Assembly: GCA_000703065.1 (NCBI GenBank) | Contig: JNLK01000001.1 | Span: forward strand, 372,001-436,000 | Length of the DNA: 64,000 nt | Direction of reading: 5' to 3' | DNA from: Lachnospiraceae bacterium AC2029 | GTDB lineage: Bacteria; Bacillota; Clostridia; Lachnospirales; Lachnospiraceae | Shown: piece by piece, positions 16,663 to 26,179 of the stretch | How positions within the stretch are numbered: position 1 is the stretch's first letter | How the letters are laid out: every line of letters starts with the position of its first letter | Program-made: the position numbers and the translations under genes | The notes under the pieces: model-generated | Told to the model about the DNA's origin: nothing | Databases searched by the model: none | Seen by the model: only the letters and a program-made list of their open reading frames with translations

Positions 16663-18180
16663 TTACTCCGCACCTTCTCCTCTCAGAACCACCAGCACCG
16701 TCTTCAGCAGGATCTTGATATCCAGCACGAAGCTCCAGTTCTCCATGTACTCCTGATCCAGGCGCACCACCTCGTTAAAATCCGTGATCTCGCTCCGGCC
16801 GCTCACCTGCCACATGCCGGTGATCCCGGGCTTCATGCCCGCGCGGCTTCTGTGCTCCAGGTTGTACTGCTCCCATTCATTCTTGGTACAGGGTCGCCAG
16901 CCCACCAGCGACATATTTCCGGCAAGGACATTGAAGAACTGCGGGAACTCGTCGATGGAGGTCCTGCGGATGAAATTCCCGATCCCCTTCGGACGCCCGT
17001 TCTTGTCCTTCTTCTCACTTCCGATGATCCGCGGATCATCATCCATCTTGAACATAAGGCCCTGCATCTTGTTCTGCTCCATCAGAGCTGCCTTCCGCTC
17101 CTCCGCATCCATGTACATGCTTCGGAACTTGATGATCTTAAAGGGTTTTCCATTCCTTCCGATCCGTTCCTGCTTAAAGAAGATAGGACCCGGATCCTTG
17201 AGATAGATCATCGGTCCGATAATGAGAGTGAGAAGTAATGTAAAGATACATCCCACCAATCCTCCAATAATATCTATGATTCTTTTGATTGCGAGCCATC
17301 CGGTAGAGATGAATTTCACACTACTGGTAAGCACCTTATATCCGCCAAGTTTCTGAATATCCACTGCCGGCCATCGAGGATCATCCAATGCTGACATGCT
17401 GTAATACATGGTGATCCCCATTTTGATAAGACCATCCATCAAAGCCTTCGGGAATGCCTGTTCAACCGGTTGCAGAACGAAGACTCCGTCTACCCATTCA
17501 TGACTGATCCACTCCAACGCGTCCTGAGAAAGAGGCATTACAGGGCAATCCTGATTAAGACCATTAAACACGTTTTTATCGGTTTCTACATAAAGCCTGC
17601 TCGTCTTTCCGGTTTTTCCAAGCTCTTTTAATGGATCCACATTATCCATAAGTACTACTGCAACAATTCGGATATTTCTAGTTATGTTTTGATTTAATTT
17701 CTTTATCGCTTCTTCTACATGTTTCCGGGAAGTTACAAGCACAAGCCGCCTCTGTTTACTTTCCTTCTTCAGCGACCTTAAAATTCTCTTTTTATTCAAC
17801 TGCTTGGCGATAAAATCGACGATCCAGAACATCCCCGTCGTAACAAAAATCTGCAATCTGGAAAAACCTGACGATTTTTTTATGGCAAAAAGGAACACCA
17901 ACGTTACAGACATGAACTCTACGGAGAAGACCAAGTCCATCAAAAGCTCATTGATCCAATTCCTGCCCAGGATACTCCTATAGTGCGACGAGAAAAGTAT
18001 CACAATCAGTTGGGACGCCCCCATAAGCATTATCAGATTTTGATTGATATCATCTTCATATGGATTTGATATTCCGCGTAATATCCAATAAGTCAGGACA
18101 TAACATATCTGCAGAAGAATGATATCTATAACGATGAAGTCTCCATGCTTCAACCATCCTTTTGTATGTTTTCGGTTCAT
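16663..18180 (-). CDS. undecaprenyl-phosphate sugar phosphotransferase (initiating transferase)
   Basis: This enzyme should start lipid-linked repeat-unit synthesis by moving a sugar-1-phosphate onto undecaprenyl phosphate at the membrane. I chose ATG 18180 (MNRKHTKGWLKHGDF), with GAGG 11 nt upstream; a GTG at 18240 would add 20 residues not seen in the family. The protein has about 505 residues: four N-terminal membrane helices, a CoA-binding-like cytoplasmic domain, a fifth helix (RIIDIIGGLVGCIFTLLL), then the catalytic bacterial sugar transferase domain with DPGPIFFKQERIG, FKIIKFRSM, RRTSIDEFPQFFNVL and MSLVGWRP. The architecture is that of WbaP/CpsE. It is the last large gene of the polysaccharide operon. 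Confidence 0.93.
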   Translation of the reverse strand: MNRKHTKGWLKHGDFIVIDIILLQICYVLTYWILRGISNPYEDDINQNLIMLMGASQLIVILFSSHYRSILGRNWINELLMDLVFSVEFMSVTLVFLFAIKKSSGFSRLQIFVTTGMFWIVDFIAKQLNKKRILRSLKKESKQRRLVLVTSRKHVEEAIKKLNQNITRNIRIVAVVLMDNVDPLKELGKTGKTSRLYVETDKNVFNGLNQDCPVMPLSQDALEWISHEWVDGVFVLQPVEQAFPKALMDGLIKMGITMYYSMSALDDPRWPAVDIQKLGGYKVLTSSVKFISTGWLAIKRIIDIIGGLVGCIFTLLLTLIIGPMIYLKDPGPIFFKQERIGRNGKPFKIIKFRSMYMDAEERKAALMEQNKMQGLMFKMDDDPRIIGSEKKDKNGRPKGIGNFIRRTSIDEFPQFFNVLAGNMSLVGWRPCTKNEWEQYNLEHRSRAGMKPGITGMWQVSGRSEITDFNEVVRLDQEYMENWSFVLDIKILLKTVLVVLRGEGAE

Positions 18181-18394
18181 AAATTGTTCGTCCTCATTCC
18201 TGCTATCTTGAACCGTAGGAAGCTGCAAAAAATACATCACCTACGCACCAACTGCTCAACTTTGATTTATCTGATTGAATAACCGCTGCCTTCTTCGGTG
18301 GATAATCACGGAAGTTCCTGCCATGAACAAGGAAGGTCACTATCTGCCCCGGAATATCTCAAAGATCCGATGAATCGACTTATTGTCCATAGCG

Positions 18395-18544
18395 CTATCC
18401 CTCTTCCCTCGTTTGTACCTGAAGATCCGCGGATCTGACCGGACGATAACCGAATACGCTGATGCCGGTGATGATGGTAAGTGCCAAAAAAAGAGCGAGG
18501 GGTACTAAGATCGCTATGAACTTCCCGGATCTATGTTTCTTCAT
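18395..18544 (-). CDS. 49-residue single-pass membrane protein
   Basis: A short frame starts at ATG 18544 behind AAGGGGAACC and ends in TAG at 18397-18395. The product begins MKKHRSGKFIAILVPLALF, contains one hydrophobic helix (about 9-31) and ends in a polar tail (RPVRSADLQVQTREEG). The stop codon of the acyltransferase gene lies 21 bp before it, so it sits inside the polysaccharide operon. It could be a real small membrane protein or the remnant of a chain-length regulator, whose N-terminal helix has a similar layout. The good ribosome site favours expression. Confidence 0.6.
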   Translation of the reverse strand: MKKHRSGKFIAILVPLALFLALTIITGISVFGYRPVRSADLQVQTREEG

Positions 18545-18565
18545 GGTTCCCCTTAAATGATCTTC

Positions 18566-19642
18566 TCAGATTTTTTTCAGTTTCCCGGTAACAAACTTAG
18601 AATCCAACAGATAAAAAAGCACTCCGAATACGAGGGATACAGTGAGATCGATCGTTATATCGACAAACCATCCGAGCGAAAGGATATTGAATACCTTTTC
18701 ATCAAAATCCGGTCTGAAAGTATAATAGATCATCTGTACGTACAGAATGTGGTATGACGCCCTGCCGATCAGTTCGGCAAGCTTTCCAAACCGCCCGGTA
18801 TTTTCATATTTTTTATCATAAAACAGGTATAATACCAGGAGGAAGATCGGAAAGAAATACAATGCCGTGACCATGGAGGTTCTTCCCCAGGGATTCTGTT
18901 TAAAAAACTGATACTTGTAACCAAAGTGCGGTGCTATCTTATATGCGAATCCGATGCAGAAACCGACTACGAGCAGTACCTTGGTAAGCGTATTGATCTT
19001 CTTTTTCTTTTTGCTGTTGATCAGCTGAACCGTATACATCCCCAATGCGATCATCGTAAGATATCGGAAAACGATCACCCGGTATGTAGCCGTACTCAGC
19101 CCGATCAGATTACATCCCAGCTGATACAGTAAATTGATCCCGACAACAATGAGAACACCCTTAAATCTCATACGCCGGATAAGTGCATACACCAGCGGAG
19201 CAATCAGCATAAATCCGATCATCATAGCATAATAATATCCGCCATCTCCGAACTTTCCCAGGATCAATGTCTTGATCGCTGAGGAAAAAGAAAAAGTATG
19301 ATTCAGCACTTCACGAAGCTCATAAAAAAGGAAAGCGATCAGCATGGGGAATGTAAACCGCACAAAGCTTTTAAGCAGCCCTTTTAATGCATACATTTCC
19401 TTTATACTTCGTTCTCCGCTTCTAAGCGCGAAAGTATATCCGCTTAAGATCATGAATCCGGGAACACATATTTCAATGACCAGGATATGAAGCAGATTTG
19501 TTGCTCTGGTTTCGTGGGTGTACAGTTCCGAATGACTGATAATAGGCATAAGGATCAAAAATGCCTTCATCCAGTCAATGATCACAATTCTATTTCTTAC
19601 ATTACTCATACAGTGACCATCTACTTCCTTTGATACGATCAT
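18566..19642 (-). CDS. acyltransferase family 3 membrane protein
   Basis: The protein has up to 358 residues with about ten hydrophobic segments and belongs to the acyltransferase-3 (OafA/NodX-type) family. It carries the early motif IVIIDWMKAFLILMPIISHSE (family pattern with RxxxIDxxK and H at the end of TM1) and VPGFMILSGYTFALRS after TM2. It should transfer an acetyl or similar acyl group to a sugar hydroxyl of the lipid-linked polysaccharide at the membrane. The start is uncertain: ATG 19642 lacks a ribosome site, and ATG 19609 (MSNVRNRIV) gives a more typical N-terminus with AAGGAAG 14 nt upstream. Confidence 0.85.
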   Translation of the reverse strand: MIVSKEVDGHCMSNVRNRIVIIDWMKAFLILMPIISHSELYTHETRATNLLHILVIEICVPGFMILSGYTFALRSGERSIKEMYALKGLLKSFVRFTFPMLIAFLFYELREVLNHTFSFSSAIKTLILGKFGDGGYYYAMMIGFMLIAPLVYALIRRMRFKGVLIVVGINLLYQLGCNLIGLSTATYRVIVFRYLTMIALGMYTVQLINSKKKKKINTLTKVLLVVGFCIGFAYKIAPHFGYKYQFFKQNPWGRTSMVTALYFFPIFLLVLYLFYDKKYENTGRFGKLAELIGRASYHILYVQMIYYTFRPDFDEKVFNILSLGWFVDITIDLTVSLVFGVLFYLLDSKFVTGKLKKI

Positions 19643-19664
19643 TATTCATGCAGCCATTCGATTC

Positions 19665-20726
19665 TTAAACTTTAAAGAGCCGACGCTTCATATAGTTCAG
19701 TTTATTCTTTTTCCCCGGTATACTTTTCAGCGGCGAACGTTCGCCGGCGATCTTGTCTGACCATCCTTCATAGATACCGTGGATCTTATTCGGCGCATAA
19801 GAAGGTGCGTTAATACACTCTTGCAGGCATTTTTCGATCGCCTCTTCTATATCGGTGTAATCCGTCCCGCAGATCCTCTCCTGTTTACTGTTGTCAAACT
19901 GTCTTGAATACAGTCTGTCATAAATGATCTGATATTTACTCCAGACCTTTTGCAGTCCAAAGGAGTCCTCTTCGTAAATAAGCTTCATGTGCCTGCCCGT
20001 CAGTGAAAAAAGGCACTTGTCGTATAAGTCCAGGACTTCCTGCCACAACATACTCCTGGGATTGGTAATATGATAGACCTGCCCGACGGACTCTTTGCTG
20101 AGGGCAAGATTTGCGATCCTCTTGGCGACATCATCACCAAATGTGATGGTTGTCCTCTTGCTCATAATGTCTTTCGGAACAACGACGGTATGCCCTGCAA
20201 GAAAACGTCTCAGCCAGTTTTCTTTCTCATATACTCCCAGCTGCAGCCGCTGTGAATTGAACGTGATGTAAGGTCTTATGACGGTCCAGCCACTGTTGTT
20301 CTTCTCTTTCAGGATATTTTCACACCGTGCTTTGGAAAGCGCATATTCATCTGTCGCCAGATACTCCTCGTCTGTACAGACATCCAGGTGCCTGGGATCT
20401 TCCTCTGTGATAAGTCCGTTCTTATCGGCATATACACGGCTGGAACTCAAAAACACGTAATGCCCGGTTCTTCCCAGTAGAAGGTCCACTTTATTCCTGA
20501 ATTCTTCCGTACGATAGGTCATAAAGTCAATGATCACATCATAATCACGAATCAGGACCTCATTTCGCATAAAGTCTTCGGAATGTGCGTTTCCCGCGAT
20601 ATAATGTACATTCGCCGTGTCATCGTGCTGTTTTCTGCTTGTTACATAAACCTCTGCGTATTTTGAGCAGAGATCAACAACCGGTACTCCCATCGCGCCG
20701 GTTCCGCCAAGAACAAGAATCTGCAT
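19665..20726 (-). CDS. NAD(P)-dependent SDR-family sugar-nucleotide dehydratase/epimerase-like protein
   Basis: The protein has 353 residues. The N-terminus MQILVLGGTGAMGVPVV is an extended-SDR dinucleotide-binding motif (GGTGAMG). FLSSSRVYAD and YALSKARCE provide the catalytic Ser and YxxxK pair. The C-terminal half is adapted for sugar-nucleotide substrates in this family, but no residue pattern tells which. It lies directly downstream of the MenD-like ThDP enzyme gene, so the two probably act in succession on one unusual sugar or keto-acid derivative. Confidence 0.85.
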   Translation of the reverse strand: MQILVLGGTGAMGVPVVDLCSKYAEVYVTSRKQHDDTANVHYIAGNAHSEDFMRNEVLIRDYDVIIDFMTYRTEEFRNKVDLLLGRTGHYVFLSSSRVYADKNGLITEEDPRHLDVCTDEEYLATDEYALSKARCENILKEKNNSGWTVIRPYITFNSQRLQLGVYEKENWLRRFLAGHTVVVPKDIMSKRTTITFGDDVAKRIANLALSKESVGQVYHITNPRSMLWQEVLDLYDKCLFSLTGRHMKLIYEEDSFGLQKVWSKYQIIYDRLYSRQFDNSKQERICGTDYTDIEEAIEKCLQECINAPSYAPNKIHGIYEGWSDKIAGERSPLKSIPGKKNKLNYMKRRLFKV

Positions 20727-20803
20727 GGTTCCCCCCCTTCAAAACCCGGATCATGTCTGCTTCTTCAACTCACCTGATGCCATCCGTCTCTCACTTTGAT
20801 ACT

Positions 20804-22549
20804 TTATTTTTTATGGAGGATGCTTTTGATCTTCTTTACACCTTTATCCCCCAGGATCGTCTTCGCAAGATTTTTCGTTCCCGACATTTTATTACTGTCA
20901 AGATTGTTGATCATCTTGATGGCATTACTGTCTTCACTGTAATCCGTAAATACCTCGAATACTGCCTTGTGTGTGCTGTTTATAAATGCATCGATCGTCT
21001 TTGCGTATTCTTCTTTTGAGTCGGCCGTATAATACTCAAATCCCAGATCTTCCGCAAAATGCTTTACCAGATCCGGCGACTGACTGCCGAAATGGCCGCC
21101 CGCTGCCATGAACCAGTCGGCATCATCGCCGAAAGCGCTTCCCGGGTGATTGTACTTTCTGAATTCCGCACCCCTGCCGTTATTTACCAGCAGGATCTTG
21201 ATGTTATCGGGCACGTGCCGGTTACCAAGGGAATTCATATCATAAAAGAATGCCAGGTCTCCGATAAAACAGAAATGAGGTCTCTCCGGGTTTGCCAGAG
21301 CTCCGCCGATCGCAGAGGAGATCCCTCCGTCGATCCCGAATCCGCCGGTATTCGAATACCCCGGGAATGGGTTCTCCGAATCAACGTAATCCCATGACCG
21401 AAGCGAATTTAAGATCCCCATATGGATCACACTTTGATCCGGTAATCTCTTCATCGTCTGCTGCGCGATCCATATATTTGAGAAGGGCAGTTCCGGAAGG
21501 TTCGATTCAAAACGCGCCACTTCCGCAGCCCATTTCTGATAGTAATCGTCCTGATCCGCTCTGCCTTCCGCGGCCTTTGCGTAACTGTCAAAGAAACACT
21601 TCTCGTCCAGTTCAAAAACCGCACTGAGTTTTTTATAGGTATCTCTGATCTCTCCGTCCGGATTCACTCTCCATACCTTCTTCGGCTTCAGCCGGAACTG
21701 ATCGCCGGACACATTTCCGATATGGATCAGAAGATCGATATCGGCCACTTCGCTTTTGTAGGAATCCTGCTTGATGACAAGAGACGGGAGGATCCTGTAT
21801 TTACCGAAATAGTTGCTGGTTCTGCCGCAAAGCACCACTGCGTTATACTTAGCGCAGAATTTTGTGATACTGTCCTGCAGCTCCTCAGACATCTCCTCGT
21901 GGTTTCCAATATAGATCGCCACTTTACCCTCACTTACCTTTGGCAATGCGCCAAGATCCGTGTAAGTATAATAATCGATCTTCCTGGTATCCGGGAGTTC
22001 ACTCTCCGTGAATTTTCTTCCGGTTGTGGATTCAAGATTGATGTGTACCGGTCCTCCGCCATGACGTCTCGCAGCGATCAGAGCCTTGTTGATGTTTATC
22101 TCACAGCCCCAGCGGTCATCATCGTTGTCGATCGGCGGCAGATGCGTACTGAAGCAAACCATATCATTCAGCTGGTTCCTTCTGTCGATCACCTGCTCCA
22201 CATTTTGCCCGATGGCATTCTGAGAACCGCAGGATGTGATGGCGATCACAGGGAGTTTTCTGTAATACGCTTCCGTAAGACCGGGTATGTAATTTCTGGA
22301 TGCCGTAGCTCCCGTACAGCTGAGGCATACCGGTTCTTTCGTCTCCGCTGCCATCCCACATGCCATATAGGCCGCCGACCGTTCGTCGGAAACCGAGTAT
22401 ATCTCAAAGAAATCATCATACTGAATACTGCCGATAAAGCTGATATTCTTTGTACCGGGACTTGCGATCACACGCTTGATATTGTATTTCTTGAGCAGCG
22501 CGATCAGCATTCTCACATTCTCTTCGGCTGTATACATTCCCTTCGCCAT
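20804..22549 (-). CDS. MenD-like thiamine-diphosphate-dependent enzyme in a glycan locus
   Basis: The protein has 581 residues and ATG 22549 follows GGAGGTAGATCCGG. It has the three-domain layout of ThDP-dependent decarboxylases and carboligases. The N-terminal pyrimidine-binding domain carries the cofactor-activating Glu56 (SDERSAAYMACGMA) and a MenD-like opening (ASPGTKN). The C-terminal pyrophosphate-binding domain has the GDxxx...NN motif as GDLAFFYDMNSLGNR...LLVNN. No other menaquinone genes are near and it sits between a flippase and an SDR gene, so a role in making a branched or keto-acid-modified sugar is more likely than menaquinone synthesis. ThDP enzymes that build branched-chain sugars (YerE type) are a precedent. 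The substrate is unknown. Confidence 0.85.
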   Translation of the reverse strand: MAKGMYTAEENVRMLIALLKKYNIKRVIASPGTKNISFIGSIQYDDFFEIYSVSDERSAAYMACGMAAETKEPVCLSCTGATASRNYIPGLTEAYYRKLPVIAITSCGSQNAIGQNVEQVIDRRNQLNDMVCFSTHLPPIDNDDDRWGCEININKALIAARRHGGGPVHINLESTTGRKFTESELPDTRKIDYYTYTDLGALPKVSEGKVAIYIGNHEEMSEELQDSITKFCAKYNAVVLCGRTSNYFGKYRILPSLVIKQDSYKSEVADIDLLIHIGNVSGDQFRLKPKKVWRVNPDGEIRDTYKKLSAVFELDEKCFFDSYAKAAEGRADQDDYYQKWAAEVARFESNLPELPFSNIWIAQQTMKRLPDQSVIHMGILNSLRSWDYVDSENPFPGYSNTGGFGIDGGISSAIGGALANPERPHFCFIGDLAFFYDMNSLGNRHVPDNIKILLVNNGRGAEFRKYNHPGSAFGDDADWFMAAGGHFGSQSPDLVKHFAEDLGFEYYTADSKEEYAKTIDAFINSTHKAVFEVFTDYSEDSNAIKMINNLDSNKMSGTKNLAKTILGDKGVKKIKSILHKK

Positions 22550-22555
22550 CCGGAT

Positions 22556-23965
22556 CTACCTCCTTCGGAACTTCTTTCTAATCTTACCTATAACCGTCTG
22601 GATCAGTTCTTTGTTCATCACACAGAACACCACGATACCCAGCGCCATATTGATCACATCTAAATACCATACCCTGAGGAAGCACATGATCAGCATTCCC
22701 ACAATGATGGCAAAGCAGTAGATCTGTGTCCGCATATTTACCTTCATGGGCTGGAATTTTTTCAGATCGTACATTCTGTAAAAATAGAGGAACATATATG
22801 CAGCAAGGGTTGATATGGACCCTGCTGTGATTCCTATCAGTTTAACAAAGATCAGATCGATGACCAGATTGATGATAGCCGCCAGTACGGTCGTGATACC
22901 GATGCTTTTGGTCCTTTTGTGAGCCACATAGATCCCGCTTTGAAATGCGGACATGACAAAGAAGAACATCGCCAGTACAAGGATCGGCATCTGAACATAT
23001 GCGTCATCGTAGTCGCCCTTGATAAAAAGAATGAAAAGGACCGGAGTAAATGCGATCAGAAGTGCCGTCGCACCTGCCATCATACGAAGCATCTTATCAA
23101 ACATTTTGGTGTAATACTCTGACGCGTCCTTATCCTTCACCGCAATGGTGGCATTTTCCTGCCACGCCATGATGATAACGGTATGGGCGATGGAAAGCAG
23201 ATTCGGTATCTTATTCGCTACCGCGTATACGGCGTTTGCTTCCACTCCGATAAGACCTGTGATCACGAAACGGTCCGACAGCTTAAGGATCCAGTTGGAC
23301 AGGGCGTTCGGAACGATCGGCCAGGAATAGGAAAGCAGTTTTTTGACCACAGAACCCGCTATCTTGGCGGGATTGATCAGCGTCCAGATCTTCGTCTGGA
23401 TCGACAGATAGATGAACCCGGCAACATTTGCAATGGCCATGGACCACACGACGCCCAAAAGACCGGCGTTGTTCAGCTTCAGGGCCACAACGATCCCCAC
23501 GGCGTTCACGACGGAAAGCACTATGGAGCTGACGGCGAATGCCTTGATCTTCCCCAGACCTCTTGCGACCTGCGCCAGCGTACTCTCTGTGCTGTCAAAG
23601 AAAAAGTACACAGCCACCGCGAGGCGGGTCATGGAATCCAGTCCCGGCATGAAGATGAACACTCCAACCGAAACCACGAAAGAGATCGGAATAACGACTA
23701 CGGCAATGTTCGTTACGATCTCGGCGGCTCCTTCATGATCCTTACGATACTCGATCAGGAAGCGAAATGCCGCTGCCTGAATCTGCAGCGTGGCAAAGGG
23801 CATCAGAAGAGCAACCAATGTCGTGATGAGATCGTAAGATCCGTATTGACTTTTCGTAAAGCACGCTGTCAGGATCGGCAGCGTGATCAAAGAGACAAAT
23901 TTCGGAAGAAGTTTTCCGAGTCCGATCACGGCTGTGCTTTTTACTAATTCCTTCTCCCTGCTCAT
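22556..23965 (-). CDS. polysaccharide flippase (Wzx/MOP family)
   Basis: The protein has 469 residues with about 12-14 membrane helices and opens with VKSTAVIGLGKLLPKFVSLITLPILTACFTKSQYGSYDLI, cut here to the typical Wzx pattern of a charged start followed by a long helix and YGxYDL. It should flip undecaprenyl-linked oligosaccharide units to the outer leaflet. ATG 23965 overlaps the stop codon of the upstream pyruvyl-transferase-like gene (ATGA), implying coupled translation. A Lys/Arg-rich C-terminus (GKIRKKFRRR) faces the cytoplasm. Confidence 0.9.
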   Translation of the reverse strand: MSREKELVKSTAVIGLGKLLPKFVSLITLPILTACFTKSQYGSYDLITTLVALLMPFATLQIQAAAFRFLIEYRKDHEGAAEIVTNIAVVVIPISFVVSVGVFIFMPGLDSMTRLAVAVYFFFDSTESTLAQVARGLGKIKAFAVSSIVLSVVNAVGIVVALKLNNAGLLGVVWSMAIANVAGFIYLSIQTKIWTLINPAKIAGSVVKKLLSYSWPIVPNALSNWILKLSDRFVITGLIGVEANAVYAVANKIPNLLSIAHTVIIMAWQENATIAVKDKDASEYYTKMFDKMLRMMAGATALLIAFTPVLFILFIKGDYDDAYVQMPILVLAMFFFVMSAFQSGIYVAHKRTKSIGITTVLAAIINLVIDLIFVKLIGITAGSISTLAAYMFLYFYRMYDLKKFQPMKVNMRTQIYCFAIIVGMLIMCFLRVWYLDVINMALGIVVFCVMNKELIQTVIGKIRKKFRRR

Positions 23966-25092
23966 TGATTCTGTGAAGTATCCTTTCTCAGCAGTTTCAC
24001 ATATTCTTCAAAGCTGCTTCTTTTGCCCTGGACAAATTTCTGATATCCGCTGACATCCAGAGATATCTCTTCGATCTTCGCCTGAAGATCCATTCCCGCA
24101 AGCTGTTCTCCCGGAACGTAGCAGTTCCAAAGTTCGGTCCCCTGCAGAAGATCCTCTAATTTATGTTTCTTCCCCTTGGCTCCAACGGCAAGGACCGGCG
24201 TATCGTTGCAGATTCCGAAACACACACCGTGGAAGAAACATGAGATAACAAAATCCGCTTCCGAGATGATCTTTAACCAACAGAAGGGGTCCACGTCCAC
24301 CATACTGATAAAGCCCTTCTGCTCTCTGAACAGAGATACAAGGTTGTACTTTCCCTTCAGCTGTTCCCGAATGACATCTGCCGAGCTTTCGTCAAGCATG
24401 ACCGCAACGGTCTTCTTACTCGGATCTATTCTCACGGAACCGTCTTTAAGAGGGTTCCTGCTGTTTTGTATTTCCTCTTTGAAATCATATAAAAATGACG
24501 GATCACAGGAGATCATCACTTGTTTCCCGATCTTATTACCGCAAAGGTAGTCATATCCGATGCGGTCCCGGACAGATATCGCTTCAAAATCATTCAGGAA
24601 GCTCTGCATCTTCTTTTCATTCTCTCCGGCCACGTTGACAGACTTTCCGAAAGAAGCTGCGTAGGAGAACTTTCTGCATCCCATGTCCCCGGGCAGAAAA
24701 TAAGGATTCGGAAAGCTTCTCACATGATTCACCTTCCAAACCTCATCACTGCCGACGATTATGGCATCATAACGGGAGCCGAAGAGTTTTCTGAATTCCT
24801 CCGTGTCGTCTGAGATCAGCATATCCTTCGAGAACACGCCTCTGTTCCTCTCTACCGCTTCGTTAAATGTAGCGAGCTGCTTTTTTTTGAAGCTCAGCTG
24901 CCCGAAGGATTTCAGTTTCTTTTTCAGATTCCACTTACTGACATCATAGTAATTCCACGCTGACTGCATGGAATAATCGATTACCTCGGCCTTTATGCCG
25001 GACTGCTGATTTAATGCCCTGCAAAGGCTGTATGATTGAAGGAACGCTCCGTAATTGACCGCTCTGTGATATGTAAGTATCCCTATATTCAT
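23962..25092 (-). CDS. polysaccharide pyruvyl transferase family protein (copy 3)
   Basis: The protein has 376 residues with the GT-B-like fold of this family. The N-terminus MNIGILTYHRAVNYGAFLQ carries the NYGAxLQ motif and the middle shows IIVGSDEVWKVNH, the copy-specific form of the GSDQxW signature. The family transfers pyruvate from phosphoenolpyruvate to glycan hydroxyls, but many members in capsule loci are uncharacterised. The next gene upstream in the operon (25160-26149) encodes an FrhB-like iron-sulfur protein, the same pairing as at 32294-34579. It overlaps the flippase gene by four bases. Confidence 0.87.
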   Translation of the reverse strand: MNIGILTYHRAVNYGAFLQSYSLCRALNQQSGIKAEVIDYSMQSAWNYYDVSKWNLKKKLKSFGQLSFKKKQLATFNEAVERNRGVFSKDMLISDDTEEFRKLFGSRYDAIIVGSDEVWKVNHVRSFPNPYFLPGDMGCRKFSYAASFGKSVNVAGENEKKMQSFLNDFEAISVRDRIGYDYLCGNKIGKQVMISCDPSFLYDFKEEIQNSRNPLKDGSVRIDPSKKTVAVMLDESSADVIREQLKGKYNLVSLFREQKGFISMVDVDPFCWLKIISEADFVISCFFHGVCFGICNDTPVLAVGAKGKKHKLEDLLQGTELWNCYVPGEQLAGMDLQAKIEEISLDVSGYQKFVQGKRSSFEEYVKLLRKDTSQNQ

Positions 25093-25159
25093 CCTGTTGC
25101 AACCTTTCCGATCATTTTCGCCTCAAAGAAAGATCCCGGGGCACTCCGGGCACTCCCCC

Positions 25160-26149
25160 TTATCTGGAGCTATTTTTATCTTTGCCCATCATATGCCGTA
25201 TTTTTCTCTTTATCTTATTCATGATCCCATAGCCGCCATATTCTTTGGCTATTTTCCCGAACTTCATCGTACTGTGATCCGACCAGAACTGATCTCTTTT
25301 TTCCGGAGATTTAAATGGTGCTTCCAAAGGCGGCTGCATACTGTCTTCGATCCGCGTTTTCACGATGGTAAGGTTCTCCTGTACCGCTTCAAGAACGGCA
25401 CGCCCCCTGTCGTTATTGACCAGCACCAGGCTGACACCTTTATTATCATTAAATCCGGGCACAGCCTCATCGATCCCCCAGTAATCAGCGATCGTGATAT
25501 CTCCGGGGTGAATGATATCTTTATACGGACACCGGTAGCAGCTGGGCCGAAGGATCATATGTCCGTAGAACAGTGTCGTAAAGACGCGGCTGTCGATCTC
25601 TTTCCCCTTTGCCAGATGCAGCGTCTCTACATGCGCTCTCCATCCGTAGCGCTTTTTATTTCGAAAATCAACCGCCTTGACTTTACTGTGTTTTTTTCCT
25701 TCCAGCCACCGGAGATATTCTTTCCAGACCATGGGGCTTGGGACTCCGTGACACACGATATCCACACAGAGAAGCTCATCATACTCTTTGACGAGAAAGC
25801 CCCGTAAACCTGCAACCTGACACGAGGTACCTGAAAAAAGGACCTTCTTACCGTCCTCCAGATCACGCTTCACCGCGGCGAACATATCCTTCATCTCGCT
25901 CTGGATATACTTTGATCCGCGCATGCGGTCTCTGTCTTCTTTGCTGACCGCCCTTATATGAACCGCAGATAAAGATTCATCCAGCGCACACCCATAGACA
26001 ATACCGCCGTCCTTTAACACTTTATCGCTCAGCGCCGTAAAGATACCACCGGACCGGGAAGCCATCCGTGTCGATTCGTCCTTATGTTTGACCGCATACG
26101 TTATCGGTTTGTCATATTTTCCATGTTTATAATCATTAGGCACACTCAT
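25160..26149 (-). CDS. coenzyme F420 hydrogenase/dehydrogenase beta-subunit-like protein, lacking its own ferredoxin part
   Basis: The protein has 329 residues and ATG 26149 follows GGAGGTTTGTGGC. It contains the FrhB/FdhB N- and C-terminal domains: GSKYIQSEMKDMF, GTSCQVAGLRGF, VDIVCHGVPSPMVW and the Cys-containing CYRCPYKDIIHPGDITIADYWG. In the family these proteins bind flavin and iron-sulfur clusters and move electrons from F420 or ferredoxin. In polysaccharide loci they accompany pyruvyl-transferase-family proteins. Here the ferredoxin part that is fused at the N-terminus of the paralog (32294-33454) is a separate upstream gene in the same frame, divided by one TGA and ten codons. Confidence 0.85.
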   Translation of the reverse strand: MSVPNDYKHGKYDKPITYAVKHKDESTRMASRSGGIFTALSDKVLKDGGIVYGCALDESLSAVHIRAVSKEDRDRMRGSKYIQSEMKDMFAAVKRDLEDGKKVLFSGTSCQVAGLRGFLVKEYDELLCVDIVCHGVPSPMVWKEYLRWLEGKKHSKVKAVDFRNKKRYGWRAHVETLHLAKGKEIDSRVFTTLFYGHMILRPSCYRCPYKDIIHPGDITIADYWGIDEAVPGFNDNKGVSLVLVNNDRGRAVLEAVQENLTIVKTRIEDSMQPPLEAPFKSPEKRDQFWSDHSTMKFGKIAKEYGGYGIMNKIKRKIRHMMGKDKNSSR

Positions 26150-26179
26150 GCCACAAACCTCCGATAATGGATTGAAGGG

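Noticed and set aside
20804-22549. menaquinone biosynthesis gene menD
   Set aside because: No other menaquinone genes are near and the gene is inside a glycan operon; only the enzyme superfamily is supported.
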